Below are positions 46,572 through 55,158 of a stretch of 64,000 bases of DNA, one piece after another. The translations under genes and the position numbers were made by a program. Under the pieces are notes generated by a model. The model did no database searches. It was not told the DNA's origin and saw nothing but the letters and a program-made list of their open reading frames with translations. The stretch spans positions 38,989 through 102,988 of the forward strand of contig NZ_BJZT01000011.1 in assembly GCF_007992175.1 (NCBI RefSeq), written 5' to 3'. This DNA is from Methylobacterium haplocladii. Lineage in GTDB: Bacteria > Pseudomonadota > Alphaproteobacteria > Rhizobiales > Beijerinckiaceae. The first letter of the stretch is position 1. Each line of letters starts with the position of its first letter.

Positions 46572-48875
46572 GTGAGCGACGTCGAAATCGAACCGTATAC
46601 CGATCCGGCCGGTGGCTGGGGCTCGGCGAAGTCGCTGGTGGAGATCCTGACCCGCGAGGAAATCCCGGTTTCCGGCGCGGCGATGCTGCTGAAGCAGAAC
46701 CAGCCCGGCGGCTTCATGTGCGTGTCCTGCGCCTGGCCGAAGCCTGCCAAGCCCGCGACGTTCGAGTATTGCGAGAACGGCGCCAAGGCGACGGCCTGGG
46801 AGCAGACCCGCAAGCGCGTCGGCCCCGATTTCTTCGCGAAGCATACGATCGCCGAGCTGCTGACGTGGACGGATTTCGACCTGGAGACGCAGGGGCGGCT
46901 CACCCATCCCCTGCGCTACGATCCAGCGAGCGACCGCTACGCACCGGTCTCGTGGGACGAGGCCTTTTCCGAGATCGGCCGCGAGCTGCGTGGTCTCGAT
47001 CCGAAATCGGTGGTCTACTATTCGTCGGGCCGGGCCTCGCTCGAGACCTCGTACATGTACGGGCTGTTTGCGCGGCTCTACGGCAACAACAACCTGCCCG
47101 ACTCCTCCAACATGTGCCATGAGCCGACCTCGATCGGCCTGAAGGCCTCGATCGGCGTGCCGGTGGGTACGACGGTGCTGGAGGATTTCGAGACCACCGA
47201 CTGCATCCTGTTCTTCGGCCAGAACGTCGGCTCGAACGCGCCGCGGATGCTGCACCCGCTGCAGGACGCGCGGCGGCGCAAGGTGCCGATCATCACCTTC
47301 AACCCCCTGCGCGAGCGCGGGCTGGAGCGCTTCACCAATCCGCAATCGCCGGTGGAGATGCTCACGAAGTCGTCCACGCAGATCTCGACGCAGTATCATC
47401 AGGTCAAGGCGGGCGGCGACATCGCGGCCATCATCGGGATGTGCAAGGCGCTGTTCGCGGCGGACCGCGAGGCGCAGGCGCTAGGGCGACCTCGCATCCT
47501 CGACGTCGCCTTCATCGCCGAGCACACCCACGGCTTGGACGAGTTCGTCGCCTTCTGTGATGGGCAGGACTGGTCCGTGCTGGAAAAGCGGTCCGGCCTC
47601 AAGCGCGCCGCTCTCGAAGATGCCGCCGTGGCCTACGCCCGTGCGAAACGGGTGATCGGCATCTACGGCATGGGGCTGACGCAGCACCGCAAGGGCACCG
47701 AGACGGTGCAGATGCTCGTCAACCTGATGTTGTTGCGCGGCAATATCGGGAAGCCGGGTGCGGGACTCTGCCCGGTGCGTGGCCATTCGAACGTGCAGGG
47801 CCAGCGCACCGTCGGCATCTCCGAAAAGCCCGAACAGGTGCCCCTCGACCGGCTCGCCGAGATGTATGCCTTCGCGCCGCCTCGTGAGAAGGGGATGAAC
47901 ACCGTCGAGACCTGCGAGGGCATCATCGCCGGGACGGTGAAGGCCTTCATCGGGCTGGGCGGGAATTTCGTGCGCGCAATTCCCGATACGGAGCGGATGG
48001 AAGAGGCTTGGCGCGGCATGCGCCTGACCGTGCAGATCGCAACGAAACTCAACCGCTCGCACCTCGTCAACGGCACGGTCGCCTACCTGCTGCCCTGCCT
48101 CGGACGCATCGAGATCGACGAACAGGCTGGCGGCCAACAGGCGGTCTCGATGGAGGATTCGACCTCGTGCTTCCACGGCTCCATCGGCGTAACCAAGCCC
48201 GTCAGCGACCACGTCCGCTCCGAGCCGTGGATCGTCGCCGGCATCGCCAAGGCGACGCTCGACCCGAACCCGAAGGTCGATTGGGATGCCTGGGTCGGCG
48301 ACTATGCCAGGGTGCGCGACGCGATCGAGGCGACCTATCCGAAGGTGTTCAAGGACTTCAACGCCCGCCTGTTCGAGCCCGGCGGCAACCACAAGCCCCT
48401 CGCCGCGCGCGAGCGCCGCTGGGAAACGGAAACCGGCAAGGCCAATTTCGTCGTGCCGGAAGGCCTCGACGAGGACCCCGACATGCCGGCCCGGCACGCG
48501 GACGTGCTCGACCTCATTACGCTACGCTCGAACGACCAGTTCAACACCACCGTCTACGGCTACCACGACCGGTTTCGCGGTGTGAAAGGCACGCGGGCGA
48601 TCCTATTCATGAATGTGGCCGACATCGCCAGGCTCGACCTCACCGATGGCGCCAGCGTCGACGTCGTTACGGAGTCTCCGGACCGTCATGTGCGTCGGGT
48701 GAGGGGCCTCAGAGTCGTGGCGTACGACATTCCTGCGGGCAATTGCGGTGGATACTATCCTGAGTTGAATGTCTTGATCCCGCTCTCGCACCACGACGAG
48801 CAGGCCAAGACGCCGGCGGCAAAAGCGATCCCCGTTCGTGTCGCCAAGTCCGCGCAGGCTGCCGGAGCCGATTGA
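46572..48875 (+). CDS. FdhF/YdeP-family molybdopterin oxidoreductase (possible formate dehydrogenase 4 subunit A)
   Basis: 767 residues, GTG start with GGAG 7 nt upstream. It is a molybdopterin-bis(MGD) enzyme. The N-terminal FMCVSCAWPKPAKP with Cys50, Cys53 and later Cys67 could hold an iron-sulfur cluster. YAPVSWDEAFSEIG starts the molybdopterin domain. In SSNMCHEPTSIGLKASIGVP, Cys182 takes the Mo/W ligand place that is Sec or Cys in FdhF. TFNPLRERGLERFTNPQ, GIYGMGLTQHRKGTETVQML and SNVQGQRTVGISEKPEQVPL are family segments. In M. extorquens AM1 the catalytic subunit Fdh4A belongs to this family, so formate oxidation is a plausible role, not proven here. Confidence 0.85.
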   Translation: MSDVEIEPYTDPAGGWGSAKSLVEILTREEIPVSGAAMLLKQNQPGGFMCVSCAWPKPAKPATFEYCENGAKATAWEQTRKRVGPDFFAKHTIAELLTWTDFDLETQGRLTHPLRYDPASDRYAPVSWDEAFSEIGRELRGLDPKSVVYYSSGRASLETSYMYGLFARLYGNNNLPDSSNMCHEPTSIGLKASIGVPVGTTVLEDFETTDCILFFGQNVGSNAPRMLHPLQDARRRKVPIITFNPLRERGLERFTNPQSPVEMLTKSSTQISTQYHQVKAGGDIAAIIGMCKALFAADREAQALGRPRILDVAFIAEHTHGLDEFVAFCDGQDWSVLEKRSGLKRAALEDAAVAYARAKRVIGIYGMGLTQHRKGTETVQMLVNLMLLRGNIGKPGAGLCPVRGHSNVQGQRTVGISEKPEQVPLDRLAEMYAFAPPREKGMNTVETCEGIIAGTVKAFIGLGGNFVRAIPDTERMEEAWRGMRLTVQIATKLNRSHLVNGTVAYLLPCLGRIEIDEQAGGQQAVSMEDSTSCFHGSIGVTKPVSDHVRSEPWIVAGIAKATLDPNPKVDWDAWVGDYARVRDAIEATYPKVFKDFNARLFEPGGNHKPLAARERRWETETGKANFVVPEGLDEDPDMPARHADVLDLITLRSNDQFNTTVYGYHDRFRGVKGTRAILFMNVADIARLDLTDGASVDVVTESPDRHVRRVRGLRVVAYDIPAGNCGGYYPELNVLIPLSHHDEQAKTPAAKAIPVRVAKSAQAAGAD

Positions 48876-48932
48876 GCGGCGCAGGGCTGCACGGCCCTCG
48901 ACGCCGGGCGCGGATGGTCCATATTCGATGTC

Positions 48933-49238
48933 ATGGACCGGAAGCACACGGACCCGAACGACGCGGCTCACGCTCGACGCCAAGTGGTGATCGATCGCAT
49001 GCTGAGCGATGCCCTCAAGGGCGCGAGCCGACATGCCCTGCCGAGCCACGACGCGCTGCCGGTCGATATCCGCCGCACGGTCGACCGCCTGCTCGCTAAG
49101 GCCGATGCCGAGCGTCGGACAGCGCTGACCTACGACGATCTCGAAGAGGCACTGCCTCCACGCGACGTGACGGCCGAGGACCTCGAGGCGATCTTCTGGG
49201 TGCTGGCCGAGTATGGGATCGAAGTCGACGAGGGGTGA
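48933..49238 (+). CDS. Standalone sigma-70 region 1.1-like small protein
   Basis: 101 residues. The C-terminal half reads IRRTVDRLLAKADAERRTA, TYDDLEEALPPRDVTAEDLE and AIFWVLAEYGIEVDEG. It follows the region 1.1 pattern of primary sigma factors (LTYxxlNxxLPxxxVxxxxIExIxxxLxxxGIxV). No other sigma domain is present. The N-terminal 40 residues are polar and rich in Asp, Arg and Ala. It may bind RNA polymerase or a DNA-like acidic partner, which is inferred. It lies 57 bp after the molybdopterin oxidoreductase stop and could be in its transcript. Confidence 0.7.
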   Translation: MDRKHTDPNDAAHARRQVVIDRMLSDALKGASRHALPSHDALPVDIRRTVDRLLAKADAERRTALTYDDLEEALPPRDVTAEDLEAIFWVLAEYGIEVDEG

Positions 49239-49367
49239 TCTCGGTCGGCTCTGCAACGGAACGCCCGTCTTCAACCTCGCCACCCCGGGAAAAGCTCTCT
49301 ATAAGCCGCGCTTTCGGCGCGGGGACCAAGTCCGCGCCCTTGCACGAGAGGTGTGCGGAGTACGGTC

Positions 49368-50750
49368 ATGGCCGAGCGGTGGACCCCGAAAAGCTGGCGC
49401 AACCTGCCGATACAGCAGGTGCCGTCCTATCCGGATGCAGGCGCGCTCCAGGCCGTCGAGGCGCAGATCGCGAGCTTTCCGCCGCTGGTTTTTGCCGGTG
49501 AGGCACGCAAGCTGAAGGCGTCGCTCGCCCGCGTCGCTGCAGGCGAAGCGTTCCTGCTGCAGGGCGGCGACTGCGCCGAGAGCTTCGACGAGCACTCCGC
49601 CGACACCATCCGCGATTTCTTCCGCGTCTTCCTGCAGATGGCGATGGTGCTGACCTATGCCGGCGGCTCGCCGGTGGTGAAGGTCGGGCGTATTGCAGGC
49701 CAGTTCGCGAAGCCGCGCTCGTCGCCGACCGAGACGCTCGACAGCGTTTCGCTGCCGAGCTACCGCGGCGACATCGTCAATGGCATCGCCTTCACGGACG
49801 AGGCCCGCACGCCCGATCCACGCCGTCAGGTCGAGGCCTATCGGCAATCGGCGGCAACCTTGAACCTGCTGCGCGCCTTTGCCACCGGCGGCTATGCCAA
49901 CCTCGAAAACGCGCATCGCTGGATGCTTGGTTTCGTGAAGGACAGCCCGCAATCCTCCCGCTACGCCGACGTCGCCGGCCGGATGTCCGACGCGCTCGAC
50001 TTCATGCGGGCGATCGGCATCAACCCGGAAACGCACCAGGAGGTGCGCACCACCGATTTCTACACCAGCCACGAGGCTCTGCTGCTCGGCTACGAGGAGG
50101 CGCTGACCCGCGTGGATTCGACGAGCGGCGACTGGTACGCCACGTCGGGCCACATGCTCTGGATCGGCGACCGCACCCGCCAGCCCGACCATGCCCATGT
50201 CGAGTACGCCCGCGGCATCCGAAACCCGATCGGCCTGAAATGCGGGCCGTCGATGAGCGCCGACGGCCTCATCCGGCTGATCGATCTGCTCAACCCGAAC
50301 GAGGAGCCCGGCCGCCTCAGCCTGATCTGCCGCTTCGGCGCGGAGAAGGTCGGCGACCACCTGCCGGCACTGATCCGGGCGGTCGAGCGCGAGGGCCGCA
50401 AGGTCGCCTGGATCTGCGACCCGATGCACGGCAACACCATCTCGGCCGGCCGCTACAAGACGCGGCCGTTCGATCGGGTGATGCAGGAGATCGAAGCGTT
50501 CTTCGGCGTGCATCGTGCGGAAGGCACCATCGCCGGCGGCATCCACCTGGAGATGACAGGCAAGGACGTCACCGAATGCACCGGGGGCGCCCGCGCGCTC
50601 ACGGCGGACGATCTGCAGGACCGCTACCACACCTATTGCGACCCGCGGCTCAACGCGGAACAGGCACTGGAAGTGGCGTTCCTGACGGCCGAACTCGTCA
50701 AGCGCGAGCGCGCCGAGATCGAACGCCCCCGCCTCGACGCCGCTGAATGA
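49368..50750 (+). CDS. aroG: Class II 3-deoxy-7-phosphoheptulonate (DAHP) synthase
   Basis: 460 residues of the plant/Mycobacterium-type DAHP synthase, the first step of the shikimate pathway (PEP plus erythrose 4-phosphate). It begins [107 protein letters not shown] and [20 protein letters not shown], with the metal-binding His, Glu and Asp, are all conserved. ATG 49368 has CGGAG 7 nt upstream. A strong hairpin follows. The symbol is the one commonly used and is not decisive. Confidence 0.93.
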   Translation: MAERWTPKSWRNLPIQQVPSYPDAGALQAVEAQIASFPPLVFAGEARKLKASLARVAAGEAFLLQGGDCAESFDEHSADTIRDFFRVFLQMAMVLTYAGGSPVVKVGRIAGQFAKPRSSPTETLDSVSLPSYRGDIVNGIAFTDEARTPDPRRQVEAYRQSAATLNLLRAFATGGYANLENAHRWMLGFVKDSPQSSRYADVAGRMSDALDFMRAIGINPETHQEVRTTDFYTSHEALLLGYEEALTRVDSTSGDWYATSGHMLWIGDRTRQPDHAHVEYARGIRNPIGLKCGPSMSADGLIRLIDLLNPNEEPGRLSLICRFGAEKVGDHLPALIRAVEREGRKVAWICDPMHGNTISAGRYKTRPFDRVMQEIEAFFGVHRAEGTIAGGIHLEMTGKDVTECTGGARALTADDLQDRYHTYCDPRLNAEQALEVAFLTAELVKRERAEIERPRLDAAE

Positions 50751-50762
50751 TCGTCTGAGTGT

Positions 50763-50798
50763 CGGCCGTCGCGGGCCTTCACAGGCCCGCGACGGCCG
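50763..50798. terminator. 15-bp perfect stem-loop between convergent genes
   Basis: Arms 50763-50777 and 50784-50798 are perfectly complementary over 15 GC-rich base pairs, with loop TTCACA. It sits between the DAHP synthase and the small minus-strand gene. It lacks a T run, so it may be bidirectional and Rho-assisted. Confidence 0.7.
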
Positions 50799-50807
50799 CA
50801 GTGCTGA

Positions 50808-50894
50808 TCAGTGCAGCCAGGGCGTGAAAAAGTAGATCAGCAGGATCACCGGAATCGGGATCCCGATCAGCCACAGAAGACCACCCTTCAACAT
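50808..50894 (-). CDS. 28-residue hydrophobic membrane peptide
   Basis: Reads MLKGGLLWLIGIPIPVILLI then YFFTPWLH, with one membrane span covering nearly the whole peptide. AGGAG lies 8 nt before the ATG, and a strong hairpin lies just beyond the stop. This is a good case of a short translated membrane protein rather than noise. It resembles by eye small hydrophobic ORFs common in Hyphomicrobiales, but no function is known. It lies 74 bp downstream of the GGDEF-EAL stop on the same strand, so it could end that transcript. Confidence 0.65.
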   Translation of the reverse strand: MLKGGLLWLIGIPIPVILLIYFFTPWLH

Positions 50895-50968
50895 CGCATC
50901 GACTCCTGACGAAAACTTCGCCTGAAACGATCCAAGGCAGATTGTCGTTCCTCGAATTCGTTGTGTGA

Positions 50969-53698
50969 TCACGCAGCCTGCGCGACATCGCCCGCGCCGT
51001 TCCACTTTTCGAGAAGCCCTGCGATCTGCGATACCGGGACAGGCCGGCTGAACAGATAGCCCTGCGCTTCGTCGCAGCCCTCGGCACGCAGCCGGGCAAG
51101 CTGGTCCTCGGTCTCGACGCCTTCGGCCGTCATGGTCATGCCGAGATTGGTTCCGAGGCTGATCACGGCCTGCACGATGAAGCCCGACCCGTTCTCCACC
51201 GTGAGATCGCGGATGAAGGACTGGTCGATCTTCATCTTGTCGAAGGGGAAGCTGCGCAGGTAGCTCAGTGAAGAATAGCCGGTTCCGAAATCGTCCATCG
51301 CGATGCGTGTGCCCATGGCCCGCAACGCGTGCAGGATGGCGACCGTCGCCCCGCGATTGGCAAGCAGCACGGTCTCGGTGATCTCCAGTTCGAGCCTCTG
51401 CGCGGCGAGCCCGGTCTCGGCCAGCGCCTCGCGGACGGTGCTGATGAGCTGCGCGGAGCGGAACTGGGCCGGCGAGACGTTGACCGCGATCTTGAGGTTG
51501 CCGGGCCAGCGGCTCGCTTCGGCGCAGGCCTGGCGCAGCACCCATTCGCCGAGCGGCACGATCAGACCGATCTCCTCGGCCAGCGGCACGAACTCCACCG
51601 GCGAGACCGGTCCGCGGGTCGGATGGGTCCAGCGCAACAGGGCTTCGAAGCCGCTGATCCGGTCCCGCGACAGGTCGTAGATCGGCTGGTAATGCAGTTC
51701 GAAAGCCTGTGCCGCGACGGCGGCGCGCAGGTCGATCTCGAGCAGGCGGCGCGCCTGGAGGCGGTCGTCCATCTCCGCCTCGAAGAAGCGGAACACGCCG
51801 CGACCGTCGCCCTTCGACTTGTAGAGTGCGACGTCGGCGTTCTTGAGGAGGCTGTCGGGCGCCATCCCGTCGGTGGGGGCGAGCGCGATGCCGATACTGA
51901 CGCCGATCGTGACCGAATGCTCGGCCAGCTCGTAGGGGGCGCTGACGACCTCGATGATGCGCTGGGCGAGCACTGCCGCGTCCTCGGCCGTTTCGACCCC
52001 CGCCTGCACGATCGCGAATTCGTCGCCTCCGAGCCGCGCCACGGTATCGACCTCGCGCAGGCAGGCGGTCAGGCGGTGGGCGACGGCACGCAGCAACTCG
52101 TCTCCGACCGCGTGGCCGAGCGTGTCGTTGATCTGTTTGAAATTGTCGAGGTCCAGGCAATGGACGCCGAAGCCCGCCTCCCGGCTCGCCTGGGTGATCG
52201 CACCCTCGATGCGCTCCGCCAGGAGAACCCGGTTCGGAAGATCGGTCAGGCCATCGTGGCGTGCCATGTAGGCGATGCGCGACTCGGCATGCCAGCGTTC
52301 GGTCACATCGTCATAGGTAGCGACGAACCCGCCCTCCGCAGTCTCGCCGACATTGATCTGGACGATACGGCCCCCGGCGAGCTCCTGGAAGTTGTCGCCT
52401 GTGTCGCTCGTGGCGAGAACGCGTCCGGCTTCGTCGAGCAGTTCGGAAAGCGTGCTGCCCGGGTGGTTGCCGGCCGCCATGCTGCGTTCGAGTATCTCCG
52501 TCGCGGTCGTGCCGGCCTGGAGCGAGCCGGGTTCGTGGTTGTAGATCTCCTCGTAGCGCCGGTTGGCGACGACGAGGCGATGCGCGGCGTCGTAGAGGCA
52601 GAGGCCCTGCGACATCGAATCGAGTGCGGTGCGCAGGCTGTCGGCAATCGCTTCCGCGCCGGCGTCACGGTGCTTTCGATCGCTGACGTCGCCGAAAACG
52701 ATCAGGGCTCCACCGTCCGGCATCGGGCTGCGGCTGACGCGCAGCCAGCGCCCGCCGGCAAGGCCGATATCGGCCTCGCCGGCTTGGAGGTCGCCGTGGG
52801 GCACGAAAGACAGGGCGGACTCCGCCGGTTCGCCGGGCCGAAGCGCGTCCGCCGGGATGCCGATCAGTGCGGCAGCGGAGGGGTTGGCGTAGACGACGCG
52901 ATGATCCCGGCCGAGGACGACGATTCCGTCCCGCGCAATGTCGAGGACGTCCTTGAGTCGGTTTTCGGCGGCGATCGGATGCGTCGCCTTCGCTGCCGCC
53001 TCGGCATTCTTCCTTTGAGGGATGGCGACAGGGGCACGGCCGACGCGGAAGGCGACGAGCCATGCGAGCAGCGCGATCCAAACCGCGGCGGCCGCTACGA
53101 CGGCCGCAATCATCCGGATTCGTGCGGCGACGGCGCCTTCCGCCGTCTTGCGTGACAGGAGGCCCTGCTTCTCCGTCGCACCGGCGAGCTGAGCGATCTG
53201 CGCGTGTGCGCCATCCGCAAGACGCTCGCGCTCGGCCGTTCGGTCTTGCTCGCCGGACGCCACCCAAATGGCATCATGCCAGATGTTCACTGCGTCCTGT
53301 GCGGAGACCGCCGCCTGGCTCACCCGTACGGCGCGGGTGCGAGCGGCGATGACGCCGAGATTGGCCGTGAGGGTTCGATGCCGTGCGGCGATCCCGCTCG
53401 CGATCTGCGCCCGCTCGTCGGGGTTGGTCGCGATCCGCGCCCGCAGATGGTCGATCTGCAGATGAGAGAGATCGGATGCCGCGGTGCGGACCTCGTCGAG
53501 GGCCTTCAACGAATCGGCGTAGTTTCGCGCGACGACCTGTTCCGCTTCGCGCAGGCCGCCTGTCGCCCAAGCGATGAACAGGACGAGTCCCAGACACGAC
53601 GCGAGGAGCGCGAACGGCATCGATGCACGGTGCCACGACGCCCGCGCGCCGATGCCTCGTGGCGTCTCGATCGGCCGTGTCGGTTCCGTTTCCTGCAT
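50969..53698 (-). CDS. Membrane PAS-GGDEF-EAL c-di-GMP signalling protein
   Basis: 909 residues. Two membrane spans (about residues 27-47, LLASCLGLVLFIAWATG, and about 195-217) flank a periplasmic sensor helix region. Two PAS modules follow (VLDIARDGIVVLGRDHRVVYAN, SMSQGLCLYDAAHRLVVANR). The GGDEF domain has RLGGDEFAIVQA (about 557-561), so it retains the catalytic signature. The EAL domain has FEALLRWTHPTRGP (about 683), ITETVLLANRG, and DDFGTGYSSLSYL, so it also looks active. It could make or degrade c-di-GMP at the inner membrane in response to an unknown signal. A PilZ receptor is encoded at 18.4 kb. Confidence 0.92.
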   Translation of the reverse strand: MQETEPTRPIETPRGIGARASWHRASMPFALLASCLGLVLFIAWATGGLREAEQVVARNYADSLKALDEVRTAASDLSHLQIDHLRARIATNPDERAQIASGIAARHRTLTANLGVIAARTRAVRVSQAAVSAQDAVNIWHDAIWVASGEQDRTAERERLADGAHAQIAQLAGATEKQGLLSRKTAEGAVAARIRMIAAVVAAAAVWIALLAWLVAFRVGRAPVAIPQRKNAEAAAKATHPIAAENRLKDVLDIARDGIVVLGRDHRVVYANPSAAALIGIPADALRPGEPAESALSFVPHGDLQAGEADIGLAGGRWLRVSRSPMPDGGALIVFGDVSDRKHRDAGAEAIADSLRTALDSMSQGLCLYDAAHRLVVANRRYEEIYNHEPGSLQAGTTATEILERSMAAGNHPGSTLSELLDEAGRVLATSDTGDNFQELAGGRIVQINVGETAEGGFVATYDDVTERWHAESRIAYMARHDGLTDLPNRVLLAERIEGAITQASREAGFGVHCLDLDNFKQINDTLGHAVGDELLRAVAHRLTACLREVDTVARLGGDEFAIVQAGVETAEDAAVLAQRIIEVVSAPYELAEHSVTIGVSIGIALAPTDGMAPDSLLKNADVALYKSKGDGRGVFRFFEAEMDDRLQARRLLEIDLRAAVAAQAFELHYQPIYDLSRDRISGFEALLRWTHPTRGPVSPVEFVPLAEEIGLIVPLGEWVLRQACAEASRWPGNLKIAVNVSPAQFRSAQLISTVREALAETGLAAQRLELEITETVLLANRGATVAILHALRAMGTRIAMDDFGTGYSSLSYLRSFPFDKMKIDQSFIRDLTVENGSGFIVQAVISLGTNLGMTMTAEGVETEDQLARLRAEGCDEAQGYLFSRPVPVSQIAGLLEKWNGAGDVAQAA

Positions 53699-53882
53699 CG
53701 TCGTGGACCGGGATCGCTGCTCTGCAGACCGGACCGTATCCTGCGACGCGTTAAAGCTGATTTATGATAATTCAGCCTTTCTGCGGATACCGCGCCCGAT
53801 TGCCTGGAAATCGATCACAGCCGGCCACGTTTCGTGTCGCGCCCCCTCGGGGCGAACGGGTATCCATCGTTCGGGGCAGACC

Positions 53883-55064
53883 TCAGGGCCGCTGGTTTCT
53901 GTCCGTTGCGGGCTTCGCCGGCTCGGCTGCGCAAATGCCCTGCAACGTTTGCCAGTCGTCCTCGGAGAGCACCTGCCGTCCTTGTGGTTTCTCACCCGCC
54001 AGGTCGCGGATCTTCACAGCGCGATCCCTCGTATAAGGGTGACTGCGCAGAAAGCCGGTCGGCGAGGCCTCCGTGTCGGCATCGGAATCGATGCGCTCCA
54101 GGACCGCGGCGAGGGCCGCGCCGTCGCCGCCGGCGCGCGCCAGCATCGCGACGCCGTAGGCGTCGGCTGCGCGCTCGGCATCGCGCGAATAGCCCGCCGA
54201 GATCGCTGCCTGTCCGACGCCGACGATCACCGTCGAGCCGGTGAGGTCGCCGAGGATCAGGCTCAGCAGGAACGAGACGCCGCCGGCGGTGATGACCGCA
54301 CGCGTCGGGTCGCGGGCCGCCACGTGCCCGAACTCGTGGGCCAGAATGCCGGCGAACTCGTCGGGGGTCTTCGACTTGGCGAGGATGTCCGACAGAACGA
54401 TCACCCGGGCGTCGGGCAGCGTCAGCGCGTTGGCGACCGCGTGCCGGCGTATGCTGACGACGGGGTCGCCCGGCAGGCCGGCGCCCTCGGTCATACGCGC
54501 GACGAGGCGGTCGAGCACGGACTTCGCCGCCGGCTCCGCGCAGAGTGGCGGATCGCCGAGAAGGGACACGATCTGCCCGTCGACGGCGAGGCCGAAGCGC
54601 ATCTCGACCGGCTGCGGCACTAGGGGCGCAAGGATGCCGGCGGCGACCGGAACGCCGTAGATCGCCGCGAGCAGCACCGACACGCCCGCCGCGATCGACC
54701 AGAGCACGAGGCGCAGCACCCCGCCGCGCTTCTCGTCGTCGACGCGGAGATCGGGACAGCGCGCCGCCAGCGCCGCTGCCAGCGCCTGATGGGTGAACTC
54801 GACCCGGATCGGGCTGCCGGCGACGCCGATCCGCATCGTCGGCGGTTCGGTCTCGCCGGCTCGGATGTCGAACAGGCTCCAATCCTCGCGGATCCCGGCG
54901 CCTGTGATCTCGAGCCGCTCGCCGAGATGGATGGTGACCGGATTCGGTCGGGCACTCCGCCCGTCGAAGAGGGTTCCCGTCGCAACGATGGCCTCGGCCG
55001 GCACGGTCATCGGCAGCGTGCCGCCCCGGCCGGACCTGAACGGCCGGGCAACCGCCTCGAACAT
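53883..55064 (-). CDS. M48-family metallopeptidase paired with DUF898
   Basis: 393 residues. The zinc site FAGILAHEFGHVAARDPTRA (HExxH) and the third ligand in SRDAERAADAYGVAMLARAGG are intact. A membrane span (VLRLVLWSIAAGVSVLLAAIYG, about 117-138) precedes the catalytic domain. The N-terminal 100 residues are beta-rich. The start ATG lies inside a palindromic repeat, with AAAAGG four nt upstream; ATG 55010 is the alternative. It is likely an inner-membrane protease. DUF898 lies upstream on the same strand, a pairing seen widely in Proteobacteria. Confidence 0.85.
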   Translation of the reverse strand: MFEAVARPFRSGRGGTLPMTVPAEAIVATGTLFDGRSARPNPVTIHLGERLEITGAGIREDWSLFDIRAGETEPPTMRIGVAGSPIRVEFTHQALAAALAARCPDLRVDDEKRGGVLRLVLWSIAAGVSVLLAAIYGVPVAAGILAPLVPQPVEMRFGLAVDGQIVSLLGDPPLCAEPAAKSVLDRLVARMTEGAGLPGDPVVSIRRHAVANALTLPDARVIVLSDILAKSKTPDEFAGILAHEFGHVAARDPTRAVITAGGVSFLLSLILGDLTGSTVIVGVGQAAISAGYSRDAERAADAYGVAMLARAGGDGAALAAVLERIDSDADTEASPTGFLRSHPYTRDRAVKIRDLAGEKPQGRQVLSEDDWQTLQGICAAEPAKPATDRNQRP

Positions 55065-55158
55065 GCTGCCTTTTCACGCAAACAGCAGCATGCTCTAGGG
55101 CCTTGGTTTCGCGTGATGGTTTCGGAAAACCGGTCTCCACCTTCCCGCACCATGCTCT
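55061..55158. repeat. Composite palindromic repeat, copy 2 (between DUF898 and M48 genes)
   Basis: It has the same two-part structure and orientation as 9488-9585. A left palindrome around TTTTCACGCAAA is followed by GCGTGATGGTTTCGG...CACCATGCTCT. CGCGTGATG is shared exactly with copy 1. The DUF898 stop codon (CTA, 55157-55159) touches its right end, and the M48 start codon lies at its left end. Confidence 0.75.

Noticed and set aside
51329..53155. 608-residue plus-strand ORF opposite the GGDEF-EAL gene
   Set aside because: Shadow of a well-supported gene, with no motif of its own.
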